Part shown: piece by piece, positions 22,751-34,950 of the stretch | How positions within the stretch are numbered: position 1 is the first letter of the stretch | Layout of the letters: the number at the start of each line of letters is the position of its first letter | Assembly (NCBI GenBank): GCA_036417435.1 | Contig: CM070910.1 | Coordinates: forward strand, 80,522,784 to 80,586,783 | Length of the DNA stretch: 64,000 nt | Reading direction: 5' to 3' | From: Inia geoffrensis | Lineage: Eukaryota > Chordata > Mammalia > Artiodactyla > Iniidae | The notes under the pieces: model-generated | What the model saw: the letters and a program-made list of their open reading frames with translations, nothing else | Database searches by the model: none | What the model was told of the DNA's origin: nothing | Made by a program: the position numbers and the translations under genes

Positions 22751-25700
22751 GGTGTACTGGTTAAAAATAGGTCACAGGTGAGGGTAAGGCTTCAGGAGAG
22801 GGTCAGGGTTAATATTCGGGTTAGGGTTAGGGTTACCGATTGGGGATCGATTAGGGTACAGTTTAGTGCACGACAACGCTTAACGGTTAGCGTCCGTGTG
22901 AGGGCACGAGTTAGTGTTGGTGTACTGGTTAAGTTTAGGGCATTGGTGAGGGTAAGGCTTCGGGTTAGGGACACTTTTAGGGATCGGGTTAGGGTTAAGG
23001 TTAGGCAATGGGGAGGGATTAGGGTACAGGTTAGGGTACGGCAACAGCTTAGGGTTAGCCTACGTTGGAGGGCATGGTTTAGTGTTGATATACTGGTTGA
23101 AATTAGGACACGGGTGAGGGTAAAGCTTCGGGTCAGGGTCAGTGTTTGGTTTAGGTTTAAGGTTAGTGTTAGGGAATGGGGAGGGATTAGGGTACAGTTA
23201 AGGGTACGACAATGCTTAAGGCTTAGAATATGTGTGAGGGCACAAGTTAGTGTTGGTGTACTGGTTAAGATTAGGGCACGGGTGATGGTAAGGCTCTGAG
23301 TGAGGGTCAGTGTTAGGATTTGTGTTAGGGTTAGGGTTAGGGAATGGTGAGGGATTAAGGTACTGTTTAGGGTATGACAGCGATCAAGGGTTAGCGTACG
23401 TGTGAGGGCACGAGTTAGTGTTGGTGTACTGGTTAAGATTAGGGCACGGGCGAGGGTAAGGCTTCGGGTGAGGGTCAGGGTTAGGATTCGGGTTAGGGTT
23501 AAGGTTAGGGAATGGGGAGGGATTAGGGTACAGTTTAGCGTATGACAACGCTTAACTGTTTGCGTACGTGTGAAGGCATGAGTTAGTTTTGGTGTACTGG
23601 CTAAAATTAGGGCACGGGTGAAGGTAAGGCTTCGGGTGAGGGACAGGATTAGGGATCGGGTTAGGGTTATGGTTAGGAAATGGGGAGGGATTAGGTTACA
23701 GGTTAGTGTATGGAAACGGTTTAGAGTTCGTGTACATGTGAGGGCACAGGTTAGTATTGATATATTGATTAAGATTAGGGCACGGGTGAATGTAAGGATT
23801 CTGGGGAGAGTCAGGTTTAGGGTTAGGGAATAGAGAGGGATTAGCGTACAAGTAAGGGTACGGCTGCGGTTTAGCGTTAGCGTACGTGTGATGGCACGGT
23901 TTAGTGTTGGTGTACTGGTTAAGATTAGGTCACGGGTGAGGGTAAGGCTTCGGTTGAGGGTCACGGTTAGGATTCGGGTTGGGGTTAGGGTTAGGGAATG
24001 GTGAGGGATTAGGGTACAGTTTAGGGTTTGACAACGATTAAGGGTTAGCGTACAGTTGAGGGCACGAGTTAGTGTTGGTGTACTGGTTAAGATTAGGGCA
24101 CGGGTGAGGGTAAAGCTTCGGTTTAGGGCCAGGGTTAGGATTCTGGTTAGGGTTAGGGTTAGGGAATGGATAGGGATTAGGGTAATATTTAGGATACGAC
24201 AACGCTTTGGCGTTAACGTACGTGTAAGAGCATGAGTTAGGGTTGGTGTACTGGTTAAGATTTGGGCACGGGTAAGGGTAAGGCTTTTAGTGAGGGTCAG
24301 TGTTAGGATTTGTGTTAGGGTTAGGGTTAGGGAATGGTGAGGGATTAATGTACTGTTTAGGGTATGACAGCGATCAAGGGTTAGCGGACGTGTGAGGGCA
24401 CGAGTTAGTGTTCGTGTACTGGTTAAGATTAGGGCAAGGGTGAGGGTATGGCTTCGGGTGAGTGAGGGTTAGGATTCGGGTTAGGGTTATGGTTAGGAAA
24501 TGGGGAGGGATTAGGTTACAGGTTAGTGTATGGAAACGGTTTAGAGTTCGTGTACGTGTGAGGGCACAGGTTAGTATTGATATATTGATTAAGATTAGGG
24601 CACGGTTGAATGTAAGGCTTCTGGGGAGAGTCAGGTTTAGGGTTAGGTTTAGGGTTAGTGAATGGAGAGGGATTAGGGTACAGGTTAGGGTACGGCTGCA
24701 GTTTACGGTTAACGTACGTGTGAGGCCACAGTTTCTTGTTAGTGTACTGGTTAAGATTAGGACACGGGTGAGGTTAAGGCCTCGGAAGAGAGTCATGTTT
24801 AGGGTTAGGGTTAGGGTTACGGAATCGGGAGGGATTAGTGTACAGGTTAGGGTACGGCAACGATTTAGTGTTAGAATACGTTGGAGGTCATGGGTTAATG
24901 TTGATGTACAGGTTAAAATTAGTACACGGTTGAGGGTAAAGCTTCGGGTGAATGTCAGGTTTAGGGTTCGGGTTAGGGTTAGCATTAGGGAATTGATAGG
25001 GATTAGGGTAGAGGTTATGGTACGGCTGTTGTTTAGGGTTAGCGTACCTGTAAGGGCATGGTTTCGTGTTGGCGTACTGGTTAAGATTAGGTCACAGGTG
25101 AGGGTAAGGCTTCGGGTGACGGTCAGGATTAGGATTAGGGTTAGGGTTACAGTTAGGGAAGGGGAGGGATTAGGCTACAGTTTAGGGTACGACAACGCTT
25201 AAGGGTTAGCGTACGTGTGTGGGCACGAGTTAGTGTTGGTGTACTGGTTAATATTAGGGCACGGGTGAGGTTAAGGCTTCGGGTGAGGGTCAGGGCTAGA
25301 ATTCGGGTTAGGGTTAACGTTAGGGAATGGGGAAGGATTAGGGTACAGTTTAGGGTACGACAGCGCTTAAGGGTTAATGTACGTGTGAGAGCACGTGTTA
25401 GGGTTGGTGTACTGTTTAAGATTAGGGCACGGGTAATGGTAAGGGTTCGGGTGGGGGTCAGGGTTAGGACTCGTGTTAGGTTTAGGGTTAGGGAATGGGG
25501 AGGAATTAGGGTACAGGTTAGGTTATGACAACACTTAAGGGTTATGGTACGTGTGAGGGCACGAGTTACTGTTTGTGTACTGGTTTAGATTAGGGCACGG
25601 GTGAGTGTAAGGACTCTGAAGAGGGTCAGGTTTAGGGTTTGGTTTAGGTTTAGAGTTAAGGAATGGGGAGTTATTAGGGTACATGTTAGGTTATGTCAAC

Positions 25701-27552
25701 GGGTTAGGGTTAGCCTATGTTGGAGGGCATGTGTCAGTGTTGGTGTACTGGTTAAAATTAGGACACGGGTGAGGGTAAATCCTCGGGTGAGTGTCAGGTT
25801 TAGGGTTAGTATTCGGGTTAGGGTCAGGGTTACGGAATGGGGAGGGATTAGGGTACAGTTTAGGGTACGACTACGCTTAAGGGTTAACGTACGTGTGAGG
25901 TCACAAGTTAGTGTTGGTGTACTGGTTAAGATTAGGGCACGGGTGAGGGTAAGGCTTCGGGTGAAGATTAGGGTTAGGATTTTGGTTAGTTTTAGGGTTA
26001 GGAAATGAGAAGGGATTAGGGTACAGTTTAGGGTATGACAACACTTAAGCGTTAGTGTACGTGTGAGGGCACGAGTTAGTGTTGCTGTCCTGATTAAGAT
26101 TAGGGCATGGGTGAGGGTAAGGCCATGGAAAGGGTCAGGTTTAGGGTTTCGTTTAGGGTTAGGGTTAGGTAAAGGGGAGGGATTAGGGTACAGATTAGGG
26201 TACGGCAACGGTTTAGGGTTAGCCTACGTTGGAGGGCATGGTCTAGTGTTGATGCACTTGTTAAAATTAGGACACTGGTGAGGGTAAAGCTTCGAGTGAG
26301 TGTCAGGGTTAGGGTTCGGGTTCGGGTTAGGGTTAGGGAATGGGGAGGGATTACAGTACAGTTTATGGTATGACAACGCTTAAGGGTTAGCGTAAGTGTG
26401 AGGGCACCAGTTAGTGTTGGTGTACTGGTTAAGATTAGGGCACGGGTGAAGGTAAGGCTTCGGGTGAGAGAAAGGATTAGGGATCGGTTTAGGGTTAGGG
26501 TTAGGAATTGTGGAGGGTTTACGGTACAGGTTAGGCTACGGCAATGGTTTAGTGTTAGCCTACTTTGGAGGGCATGGGTTAGTGTTGATTTATTGCTTAA
26601 AATTAGGACATGGGTGAGGGTAAAATTTCGGGTGAGTGTTAGGGTTACGGTTCGGGTTAGGGTTAGGGTTAGGGAATGGAGAGAGATTAGCGTACAAGTA
26701 AGGGTACGGCTGCGGTTTAGCGTTAGCGTACGTGTGATGGCACGGTTTAGTGTTGGTGTACTGGTTAAGATTAAGTCACGGGTGAGGGTAAGGCTTCGGT
26801 TGAGGGTCAGGGTTAGGATTCGGGTTGGGGTTAGGGTTAGGGAATGGTGAGGTATTAGGGTACAGTTTAGGGTTTGACAACGATTAAGGGTTAGTGTACG
26901 TGTGAGGGCATGAGTTAGTGTTGGTGTACTGGTTAATATTAGGGCACGGGTGAGGGTAAGGCTTCGGTTTAGGGCCAGGGTTAGTATTCTGGTTAGGGTT
27001 AGTGTTAGGGAATGGATAGGGATTAGGATAATATTTAGGATACGACAACGCTATGGCCTTAACGTACGTGTGAGGGCACGAGTTAGGGTTGGTGTACTGA
27101 TTAAGATTAGGGCACGGGTGAGGGTAAGGCTTTTAGTGAGGGTCAGTGTTAGGATTTGTGTTAGGGTTAGGGTTAGCGAATGGTGAGGGATTAAGGTACT
27201 GTTTAGGGTATGACAGCGATCAAGGGTTAGCGGACGTGTGAGGGCACGAGTTAGTGTTGGTGTACTGGTTAAGATTAGGGCAAGGGTGAGGGTATGGCTT
27301 TGGGTGAGTGAGGGTTAGGATTCGGGTTAGGGTTATGGTTAGGAAATGGGGAGGGATTAGGGTACAGTTTAGGGTACAACAACGCTTAAGGGTTAGCGTA
27401 CGTGTGAGGGCACGAATTAGTGTTGGTGTACTGGTTAAGAATAGGGCATGGGTGAGGGTAAGGCTTCGGGTTAGGGACAGTTTTAGGGATCGGGTTAGGG
27501 TTAGAGTTAGGCAATGGGGAGGGATTAGGTTACAGGTTAGTGTACGGCAACG

Positions 27553-27888
27553 GTTTAGGTTTCGAATACGTTGGAGGGCATGGTTTAGTGTTGATGTATT
27601 GGTTAAAATTAGGTCACGGGTGAGGGTAATGCTTCGGGTGAGGGTCAGGTTTAGGATTAGGGTTAGGGTTAGTTATAGGGAATGGGGAGGGTTTCGAGTA
27701 CAGGTTAGGGTACAGCAACTGTTTAGGTTTCGAATACTTTGGAGGGCATGGTTTAGTTTTGATGTAGTGGTTAAAATTAGGACACGGGTGAGGGTAATGC
27801 TTCGGGTGAGGGTCAGGTTTAGGATTAGGGTTAGGGTAAGTGATAGGGAATGGGGAGGGATTTGGTACGCTTTATGGTATGGCTGCAG
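27553..27888 (+). repeat. Single-monomer tandem duplication, 2 x 168 bp
   Basis: Two adjacent monomers share GTTTAGGTTTCGAATAC, at 27,553 and 27,721, exactly 168 bp apart. The equivalent places in the other copies (near 5,444, 8,297, 11,490 and 20,866) have one such monomer, with a GCGAATACG variant. The second unit has changes of its own (CTTTGG for CGTTGG, and GTAGTGG for GTATTGG). This is a local duplication private to copy III that has started to diverge. Confidence 0.75.
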
Positions 27889-28140
27889 TTTAGGGTTAGC
27901 GTATGTGTGAGGGCACGGTTTAGTGTTTGTGTACTGGTTAAGATTAGGTCACTGGTGAGTGTAAGGATTCGGGTGAGGGTCAGGGTTAGGATTCGGGTTA
28001 GGTTTAGTATTAGGGAATGGTGAGGGATTAGGGTAAAATTTAGTGTAAGACAACGCTTAAAGGTTAGCGTACGTGTGAGGGCACGAGTTAGTGTTGGTGT
28101 ACTGGTTAAGATTAGGTCACGGGTGAGAGTAAGGCTTCGG

Positions 28141-28476
28141 GTGATGGTCAGGTTTAGTGTTTGGGTTAGGGTTAGGGTTAGGGATTGGGGAGGGATTAGG
28201 GTACAATTTAGGGTATGACAACGCTTAAGTGTTAGTGTGCGTGTGAGGACACGAGTCAGTGTTGGTGTACTCGTTAAGATTAGGGCACGGGTGAGTGTAA
28301 GGCTTCGGGTGATGGTCAGGTTTAGTGTTTGGGTTAGGGTTAGGGTTAGGAATTGGGGAGGGATTAGAGTACAGTTTAGGGTATGACAACACTTAAGTGT
28401 TAGTGTGCGTGTGAGGACACGAGTCAGTGTTGGTGTACTGGTTAAGATTAGGGCACGGGTGAGGGTAAGGCTTCGG
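28141..28476 (+). repeat. Recent single-monomer tandem duplication, 2 x 168 bp
   Basis: Two neighbouring monomers both begin GTGATGGTCAGGTTTAGTG, at 28,141 and 28,309, exactly 168 bp apart, and differ at only about six sites. Both carry the uncommon GAGGACACGAGTCAGTG, which has GAGGGCACGAGTCAG in related copies (near 5,970 and 8,820). The G to A change therefore came before the duplication. Related copies have a single such monomer. Confidence 0.8.
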
Positions 28477-29870
28477 GTGAGTGTCAGGTTTACGGTTATG
28501 GTTTGAGTTAGGGTTAGGGAATGGGGAGGGATTGGGGTACAGGTTAAGGTACAGCAACGTTTTAGGGTTAGCCTACTTTGGAGGGCAGAGGTTAGTTTGG
28601 ATGTCCTGGTTAAAATTAGAACACGGGTGAGGGTAAAGTTTTGGCTGAGTGTCAGGCTTAGGGTTCGGGTTAGGGTTAGGATTACAGAATGGAGAGGAAT
28701 TAGGGTAGAGGTTAGAGTACGACAATGCTTAAGTGTTAGCCTACGTGTGAGGGCACCGTTTAGTGTTGCTGTATCGGTTAATATTAGGTCATGGGTGAGG
28801 GTAAGGCTTCGGGTGAGGGTCAGGTTTAGGATTCGGGTTAGGGTTAAATTTAGAGAATGGGGAGGGATTAGGGTACAGGTTAATGTACGGCAACGGTTTA
28901 GGGTTAGCCTACGTTGGAGGGCATGGTTTAGTGTTTATGTACTGGATAAATTAGGACACGGGTGAGGGTAATGCATCGGGTGAGTTTTAGGGTTAGGGTT
29001 CGGGTTAGGGTTAGGGTTAGGGAATGGAGAGGGATTAGGGTAGAGGTTAGGGTATGGCAGTTGTTTAGGGTTAGCGTATATGTGAGGGCACGGTTTAATG
29101 TTGGCATACTGGTTAAGATTAGGTCACAGGTGAGGGTAAGGCTACGGATGAGGGTCAAGATTAGGATTCGGGTGAGGGTTAGTGTTAGGGAATGGGGAGG
29201 GATTAGGGTACAGTTTAGGGTACGACAATGCTTAAGGGTTAGTGTACGTGTGACAGCACGAGTTAGTGTTGATTTACTGGTTAAGATTAGGGCACGAGTG
29301 AGGGTACGGCTTAGGAAGAGTGTCAGGTTTAGGGATTGGTTTAGGGTTAGGGTTAGGGAATGGGGAGGGATTAGGGTACAGTTTAGGGTATGGCAACGGT
29401 TTAGGGTTAGCCTACATTGGAGGGCATGTGTTAGTGTTGATGTACTGGTTAAAATTAGGACATGGGTGAGGGTAAAGCTTCGGGTGAGTTTCAGAGTTAG
29501 GGTTCTGGTTAGGGTTAGTGTTAAGGAATGGAGAGGGATTGGGGTACAGGTTAAAGTACGACAATGCTTAAGGGTTAGCCTGCGTGTGAGGGCACAGGTT
29601 AGTGTTGGTGTACTGGTTAAGATTAGATCACGGGTGAGGGTAATGCATCGGGTAAGGGTCATGATTGGGATTCGGGTTAGGGTTAGGCTTAGGGAATGTG
29701 AAGGCAATAGAGTACATTTTAGGGAACAACAACTCTTAAGGGTTAGCGTACGTGTGAGGGCACAAGTTAGTGTTGCTGTACTTGTTAATATTAGGGCACG
29801 CTTCAGGGTAAGGCTTCGGGCAAGGGTTAGGATTAGGATTCGGTTTAGGGTTACGGTTAGAGAATGGAGA

Positions 29871-32566
29871 GGGATTAGGGTACAGTTTAGTGTATGACAA
29901 CGCTTAAGGGTTAGCATACGTGTGAGGGCACAAGTTAGTGTTGCTGTACTGGTTAAGATTAGGGCACGGTTCAGTGTAAGGCTTCGGGTGAGGTTTAGGA
30001 TTAGGATTCGGGTTAGGGTTAGGGTGAGAGAATGGAGAGGGATTAGGGTACAGTTTAGGGTACGATGATGTTTAAGGGTTAGCGTACGTGTGAGGGCACG
30101 AGTTAGTGTTGGTGTACTGGTTAAGATCAGGGCACGGGTGAGGGTAAGACTTCGGAATAGGGTCAGGTTTAGGGTTTGGGTTAGGGTTAGGTTAGGGAAT
30201 GGGGAGGGATAAGGGTACAGGTTAGGAAACGGCAACTGTTTAATTTTAGCCTACGTTGGAAGACATGGGTTAGTGTTGATGTCCTGGTTAAAATTAGTAC
30301 AAGTGTGAGGGTAAATCTTCAGGTGAGGGTCAGGATTAGGATTCGGGTTAGGGTTAAGTTTAGGGAATGGGGAGGGATTAGGGTACAGGGTAGGGTACGG
30401 CTTCAGTTTAGGATTAGCGTACGTGTGAGGGCACGGTTTAGTGTTGGTGTACTGGTTAAGATTAGTTCACGGATGAGGGTAAGGCTTCAGGTGACGGTCA
30501 GGGTTAGGATTCCAGTTGGGGTTAGGGTTAGGGAATTGAGATGGATTAGGGTACAGTTTAGGGTACGAAAACGCTTAAAGGTTAGCGACCGTGTGAGGGC
30601 ACAAGTTAGTGTTGGTGTACTGGTTAAGATTAGGGCACGGTTCAGGGTAAGGTTTCGGTTGAGGGTCAGGGTTAGGGTTCGGGTTAAGGTGAGGGTTAGA
30701 TTATGGGGAGTGATTAGGGTACAATTTAAGGTGCGACCATACTTAAGGGTTAGTATACGTGTGAGGGCACGAGTTAGTGCTGGTGTACTGGTTAAGATTA
30801 GGGCATGGGGGAGGGTAAGGCTTCGGAAGAGGGTCAGGTTTAGGGTTTGGGTTAGGGTTAGGGTTAGGGAATGGGGAGGGTTTAGGGTTCAGGTTAGGGT
30901 ACGGCAACGGTTTACGGTTAGCCAACGTTAGAGAGCATGTGTTGGTGTTGATGTTCTGGTTAAAATTAGGACACGGGTGAGGGTAAAGCTTCGTGTGAGT
31001 TTCAGGGTTAGGGTTCGGGTTAGGGTTAGGGTTAGGGAATGGAGAGGGTTTAGGGTAAAGTTTAATGTACAACAATGCTTAAGGGTTACCGTACGTGTGA
31101 GTGCACGAGGTGGTTTTGGTGTCCTGGTTAACATTCGGGCACGGGTGAGAGTAAGGCTTCGGGCGAGGGTCAAGGTTAGGATTCCGGTTAGGGTTAGTGT
31201 TAAGGAATAGGGAGGGTTTAGGGTACTGTTTAGGGTACGACAAAGCTTAAGGGTTAGCGTACGTGAGACGGCACGAGTTAGTGTTGGTATACTGGTTAAG
31301 ATTAGGGCACGGGTGAGAGTAAGGCTTAGTGTGAGGGTCAGGATTAGGATTCGATTTGGGGTTAGGGTTAGGGAATCGGAAGGGCTTAGGGTACAGTTTA
31401 GGGTACGACAATGCTTTAGGGTTAGCTTACACGTGAGGGCACGAGTTAGTGTTCGTGTACTGGTTAAGATTAGGGAACGGGTGACGGTAAGATTTCGGGT
31501 GAGGGTCACGGTTAGGATTTGGTTAGGGTAAGGGTTAGGGAATGGGGAGGGATTAGGGTACAGGTTAGGTTATGGCAACGGTTTAGGGTTAGCCTACGTT
31601 GGAGGGCATGCGTTAGTGTTGATATACTAGTTAAAATAATGACACGGGTGAGGGTAAAGCTTCGGGTGAGTGTCAGGGTTACGTTCCTGGTTAGGGTTAG
31701 GGTTTGGGAATGGCGAGGGATTAGGTTACCGATTAGGGTACGAGAACGCTTAAGGCTTAGCGTACGTGTGAGGGCACGAGTTAGTGTTGATGTACTGGTT
31801 AAGATTAGGGCACATGTGATGGTAAGGCTTCGGGTGAGGGTCAGGGTTACGATTCTGTTAGGGTTAGTGTTAGTTAATGGGGAGGGATTAGGGTACAGTT
31901 TAGGGTAAGACAATGCTTAAGGGTTAGCTTACGTGTGAGGGCACGACTTAGTGTTGGTGTACTGGATAAGACTAGGGCACGGGTGAGGTTAAGGCCTCGG
32001 AAGAGGTACAGGTTTAGGGTTTGGGTTAAGGTTAGGGTTAGGGAATGCGGAGGGATTAGGGTACAGGTTTGGTTATGGCAACGGTTTATGGTTAGCCTAT
32101 GTTGGAGGGCATGGGTTAGTGTTTCTGTACTAGTTAAAATAAGGACACCGGTGAGTGTAAAGCTTCTGGTGAGTGTCAGGCTTAGGGTTCGTGTTAGGGT
32201 TTGGGTTAGGGAATCCGGCAGTATTAGGGTACAGTTTAATGTACGACAAAGCTTAAGGGTTAGCATACGTGTGAGGACACAAGTTAGTGTTGGTTTACTG
32301 GTTAAGATTAGGTCACGGTTCAGGGTAAGGCTTCGGGTGAGGGTCAGGGTTAGGATTCGGGTTAAGGTTAGGGTTAGATTAAGGGGAGGGGTTAGGGTAC
32401 AATTTAGGGTACGACCATGCTTAAGGGTTAGTGTACGTGTGAGGGCACGAGTTAGTGCTGGTGTACTGGTTAAGATTAGGGCATGGTGAGGGTAAGGCCT
32501 CGGAAGAGGGTCAGGTTTAGGGTTTGGGTTAGGGTTAGGGTTAGGGAATGGGGAGGGTTTAGGGTA
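29871..32566 (+). repeat. Near-identical 2.7 kb segment, copy 1 (offset 6,205 bp)
   Basis: This 2,696 bp segment (16 monomers) matches 36,076-38,771 at a constant offset of 6,205 bp with only a handful of differences that I could find. Examples: GTACGTGTG near 30,084 against GTACGCGTG; GGAAGACATG near 30,266 against GGAGGACATG; GATTTGG near 31,518 against GATTCGG. Both ends are abrupt. On the left, AGAGAATGGAGAGGG here faces AGGGAATGCAGAGGG in the partner; on the right, the copies part at GGGTACAGG against GGGTAAAGG. 6,205 bp is 37 monomers. Confidence 0.85.
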
Positions 32567-33564
32567 CAGGTTAGCGTATGACAACGCTTAACTGTTTGCG
32601 TACGTGTGAAGGCATGAGTTAGTGTTGGTGTACTAGTTAAGATTAGGGCACGATTCAGGGTAAGGCTTCGGGTGAGGGTTAGGATTGGGATTCGGGTTAG
32701 GGTTAGGGTTGAAGAATGGAGAGGGATTAGGGTACAGTTTAGTGTACGACAATGCTTAAGGGTTAGTGTACGTGTGAGGGCACGAGTTAGTGTTGGTGTA
32801 CTGGTTAAGATCAGGGCACGGGTGAGGGTAAGACTTCGGAATAGGGTCAGGTTTAGGGTTTGGGTTAGGGTTAGCTTAGGGAATGGGGAGGGATAAGTGT
32901 ACAGGTTAGGGAACGGCAACTGTTTAATTTTAGCCTACGTTAGAGGACATGGGTTAGTGTTGATGTCCTCTTTTAAATTAGTACACGGGTGAGGGTAAAT
33001 CTTCGGGTGAGGGTCAGCGTTAGGGTTCGGGTTAGGGTTAAGGTTAGGGAATGGGGAGGGATTATGGTACAGGGTAGGGTACGGCTGCAGTTTAGGGTTA
33101 GCCTACGTGTGAGGGCATGGTTTAGTGTTGGTGTACTGGCTAAGATTAGTTCATGGATGAGGGTAAGGCTTAGGGTGAGGGTCAGGTTTAGGATTCGTGT
33201 TAGGGTTAGGGTTAGGGAATGGAGAGGGATTAAGGTACAGTTTAGCGTATGAAAGTGCTTAAGGGTTAGCGTACGTGTGAGGGCACGACTTACTGTTGGT
33301 GTACTGGTTAAGATTAGGGCAGGGCTGAGGGTAAGGCCTCGGAAGAGGGTCAGGTTTAGGCTTTGGGTTAGGGTTAGGGTTAGGGAATTGGGAGGGATTA
33401 GGGTACAGGTTAGGGAACGGCAATGCTTAAGGTTTAGCGTACGTGTGATGGCATGTGTTAGTGTTGGTGTACTGGTTAAGATTAGGGCAGGGGTGTGGGT
33501 AAGGCTTCAGGTGAGCGTCAGGGTTAGGATTCGGGTCAGTGTTAGGGTTAGGGAATGGTGAGGG

Positions 33565-33732
33565 ATTAGGGTACAGGTTGGGGTACGGCAACGCTTAAGT
33601 GTTAGCGTACATGTGAGGGCATGAGTTAGTGATGGTATACTGTTTATGAGTAGGGCACGGGTGAGGGTAAGGCCTCGGAAGAGGGTCAGGTTTAGGGTTT
33701 GGGTTAGGGTTAGGGTTAGGGAATGGGGAGGG
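33565..33732 (+). repeat. Representative monomer, middle-domain subfamily (GGCCTCGGAAGAGG type)
   Basis: A 168 bp unit carrying GGCCTCGGAAGAGGGTCAGG followed by TTTAGGGTTTGGG, where other monomers have GGCTTCGGGTGAGGGTCAGG. Similar units recur through the middle domain (near 32,495, 32,830, 33,335, 33,670, 34,166, 34,837, 38,700, 39,373 and 43,568) at spacings that are small multiples of one monomer. Rarer diverged members occur in the left domain (near 2,508, 3,330 and 3,850) and before the right domain (44,545 and 44,713). Confidence 0.75.
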
Positions 33733-34950
33733 ATTAGGGTACAGGTTAGGGTATGGCAATGGTTTTGGTTAGCTTACGTGAGAGGACATGGGTTAGTGTT
33801 GATGTCCTGGTTAAAATTAGGACACGGGTGAGGGTAAAGCTTCAGGTGAGTGTGAGGGTTAGGTTTCGGGTTAGGGTTAGGGTTAGGGAATGAAGCGGGA
33901 TTAGGGTACAGGTTAGGGTGTGACAACGCTTAAGGGTTAGCGTACATGTGAGGGCACGAGTTAGTGTTGGTGTACTGGTTAAGATTAGGGCACGGGTGAT
34001 GGTAAGTCTTCGAGTGAGGGTCAGGGTTAAAATTCGTTTAGGGTTAGGATTAGTTAATGGGGAGGGATTAGTGTACAGTTTAGGGTACGACAACACTTTA
34101 GGTTTAGAGTACGTGTGAGGGCACAAGTTAGTGTTGGTGTACTGGTTAACGTTAGGTCACGGGTGAGGGTAAGGCCTCGGAAGAGGGTCAGGTTTAGGGT
34201 TTGGGTTAGGGTTAGGTTTAGGGAATGGCTAGGGCTTAGGGTACAGCTTGCGTATGACAATGCTTAAGGGTTAGCGTACGTGTGAGGGCACGAGTTAGTG
34301 TTGGTATCCTGGTTATGTTAAGGGTACGGGTGAGGGTAAGGCCTCCAAAGAGGGTCACGTTTAGGGTTTGGGTTAGGGTTAGGGTTAGGGAATTGGGAGG
34401 GATTAGGGTACAGGTCAGGGTACGGGAACTGTTTAGTTTTAGCCTACGTTGGAGGACATGGGTTAGTGTTGATGTCCTGGTTAAAATTAGGACACGGGTG
34501 AGGGTAGTGCTTCGGGTGAGTGTCATGGTTAGGGTTCAGGTTAGGGTTAGGGTTATGGAATCGAGAGGTATTATGGTACAGGTTAGGGTGCGACAACGCT
34601 TAAGGGTTAGCGTACGTGAGAGGGCACAAGTTAGTGTTGGTGTACTGGTTAAGATTAGTGCACGGTTGATGGTAAGGCTTCGAGTGAGGGTCAGGGTTAG
34701 GATTTGTTTAGGGTTAGGGTTAGTTAATGGGTAGGGATTAGGGTACAGTTTATGTTACGACAACACTTTAGGTTTAGAGTACGTGTGAGGGTACAAGTTA
34801 GTGTTGTTGTACTGGTTAACATTAGGGTACGGGTGAGGGTAAGGCCTCGGAAGAGGGTTAGGTTTAGGGTTTGGGTTAGGGTTAGGTTTAGGGAATGGGG
34901 AGGGATTAGTGTACAGGTTAGCGTACGTCAACGGTTTAGGGTTAGCCTAC
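33610..34950 (+). repeat. Four-monomer tandem duplication (670 bp period)
   Basis: Landmarks recur 670 bp apart: AGGACATGGGTTAG at 33,783 and 34,453; AACACTTTAGGTTTAGAG at 34,092 and 34,762; GGCCTCGGAAGAGG near 34,166 and 34,837. The two halves (about 33,610-34,280 and 34,281-34,950) differ at many single bases, so the duplication is older than the right-hand HOR copies. The outer limits are approximate. Confidence 0.7.

Larger units (their letters stand above)
23940..29200 (+). repeat. Long HOR block, copy III, with local monomer duplications
   Basis: Third copy of the long block: 23,940-26,850 matches 17,250-20,160 at offset 6,691 bp, and the later part follows the order of copy I. It differs from copies I and II by two extra single-monomer tandem duplications (27,553-27,888 and 28,141-28,476) and by loss of the monomer that carries GGATTAGAGTACATGTGAG just before the landmark. 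TAATGCATC is at 28,969. Similarity to the other copies fades from about 29,200. Confidence 0.7.
1..29300 (+). repeat. Left satellite domain with several overlapping higher-order repeats
   Basis: Monomers here form a mosaic of HOR segments. The landmark TAATGCATC occurs at 6,691, 9,543, 12,732, 15,742, 22,113 and 28,969; its spacings of 2,852, 3,189, 3,010, 6,371 and 6,856 bp are close to 17, 19, 18, 38 and 41 monomers. A second landmark, GGCTCTGAGTG, follows four of these by about 1,175 bp (near 10,720, 13,909, 16,917 and 23,289) and also occurs near 1,828. I read this as one long HOR of about 38-40 monomers plus deletion-shortened versions. Copies look highly alike by eye, with scattered base changes and rare small indels. 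The right edge at about 29,300 is approximate: it is where similarity to the earlier copies of the landmark block fades. Confidence 0.8.

Noticed and set aside
6691..28977. TAATGCATC landmark as a regulatory or integration site
   Set aside because: It is a point variant of GTAAGGCTTC shared by HOR copies through descent. It is useful as a marker only.
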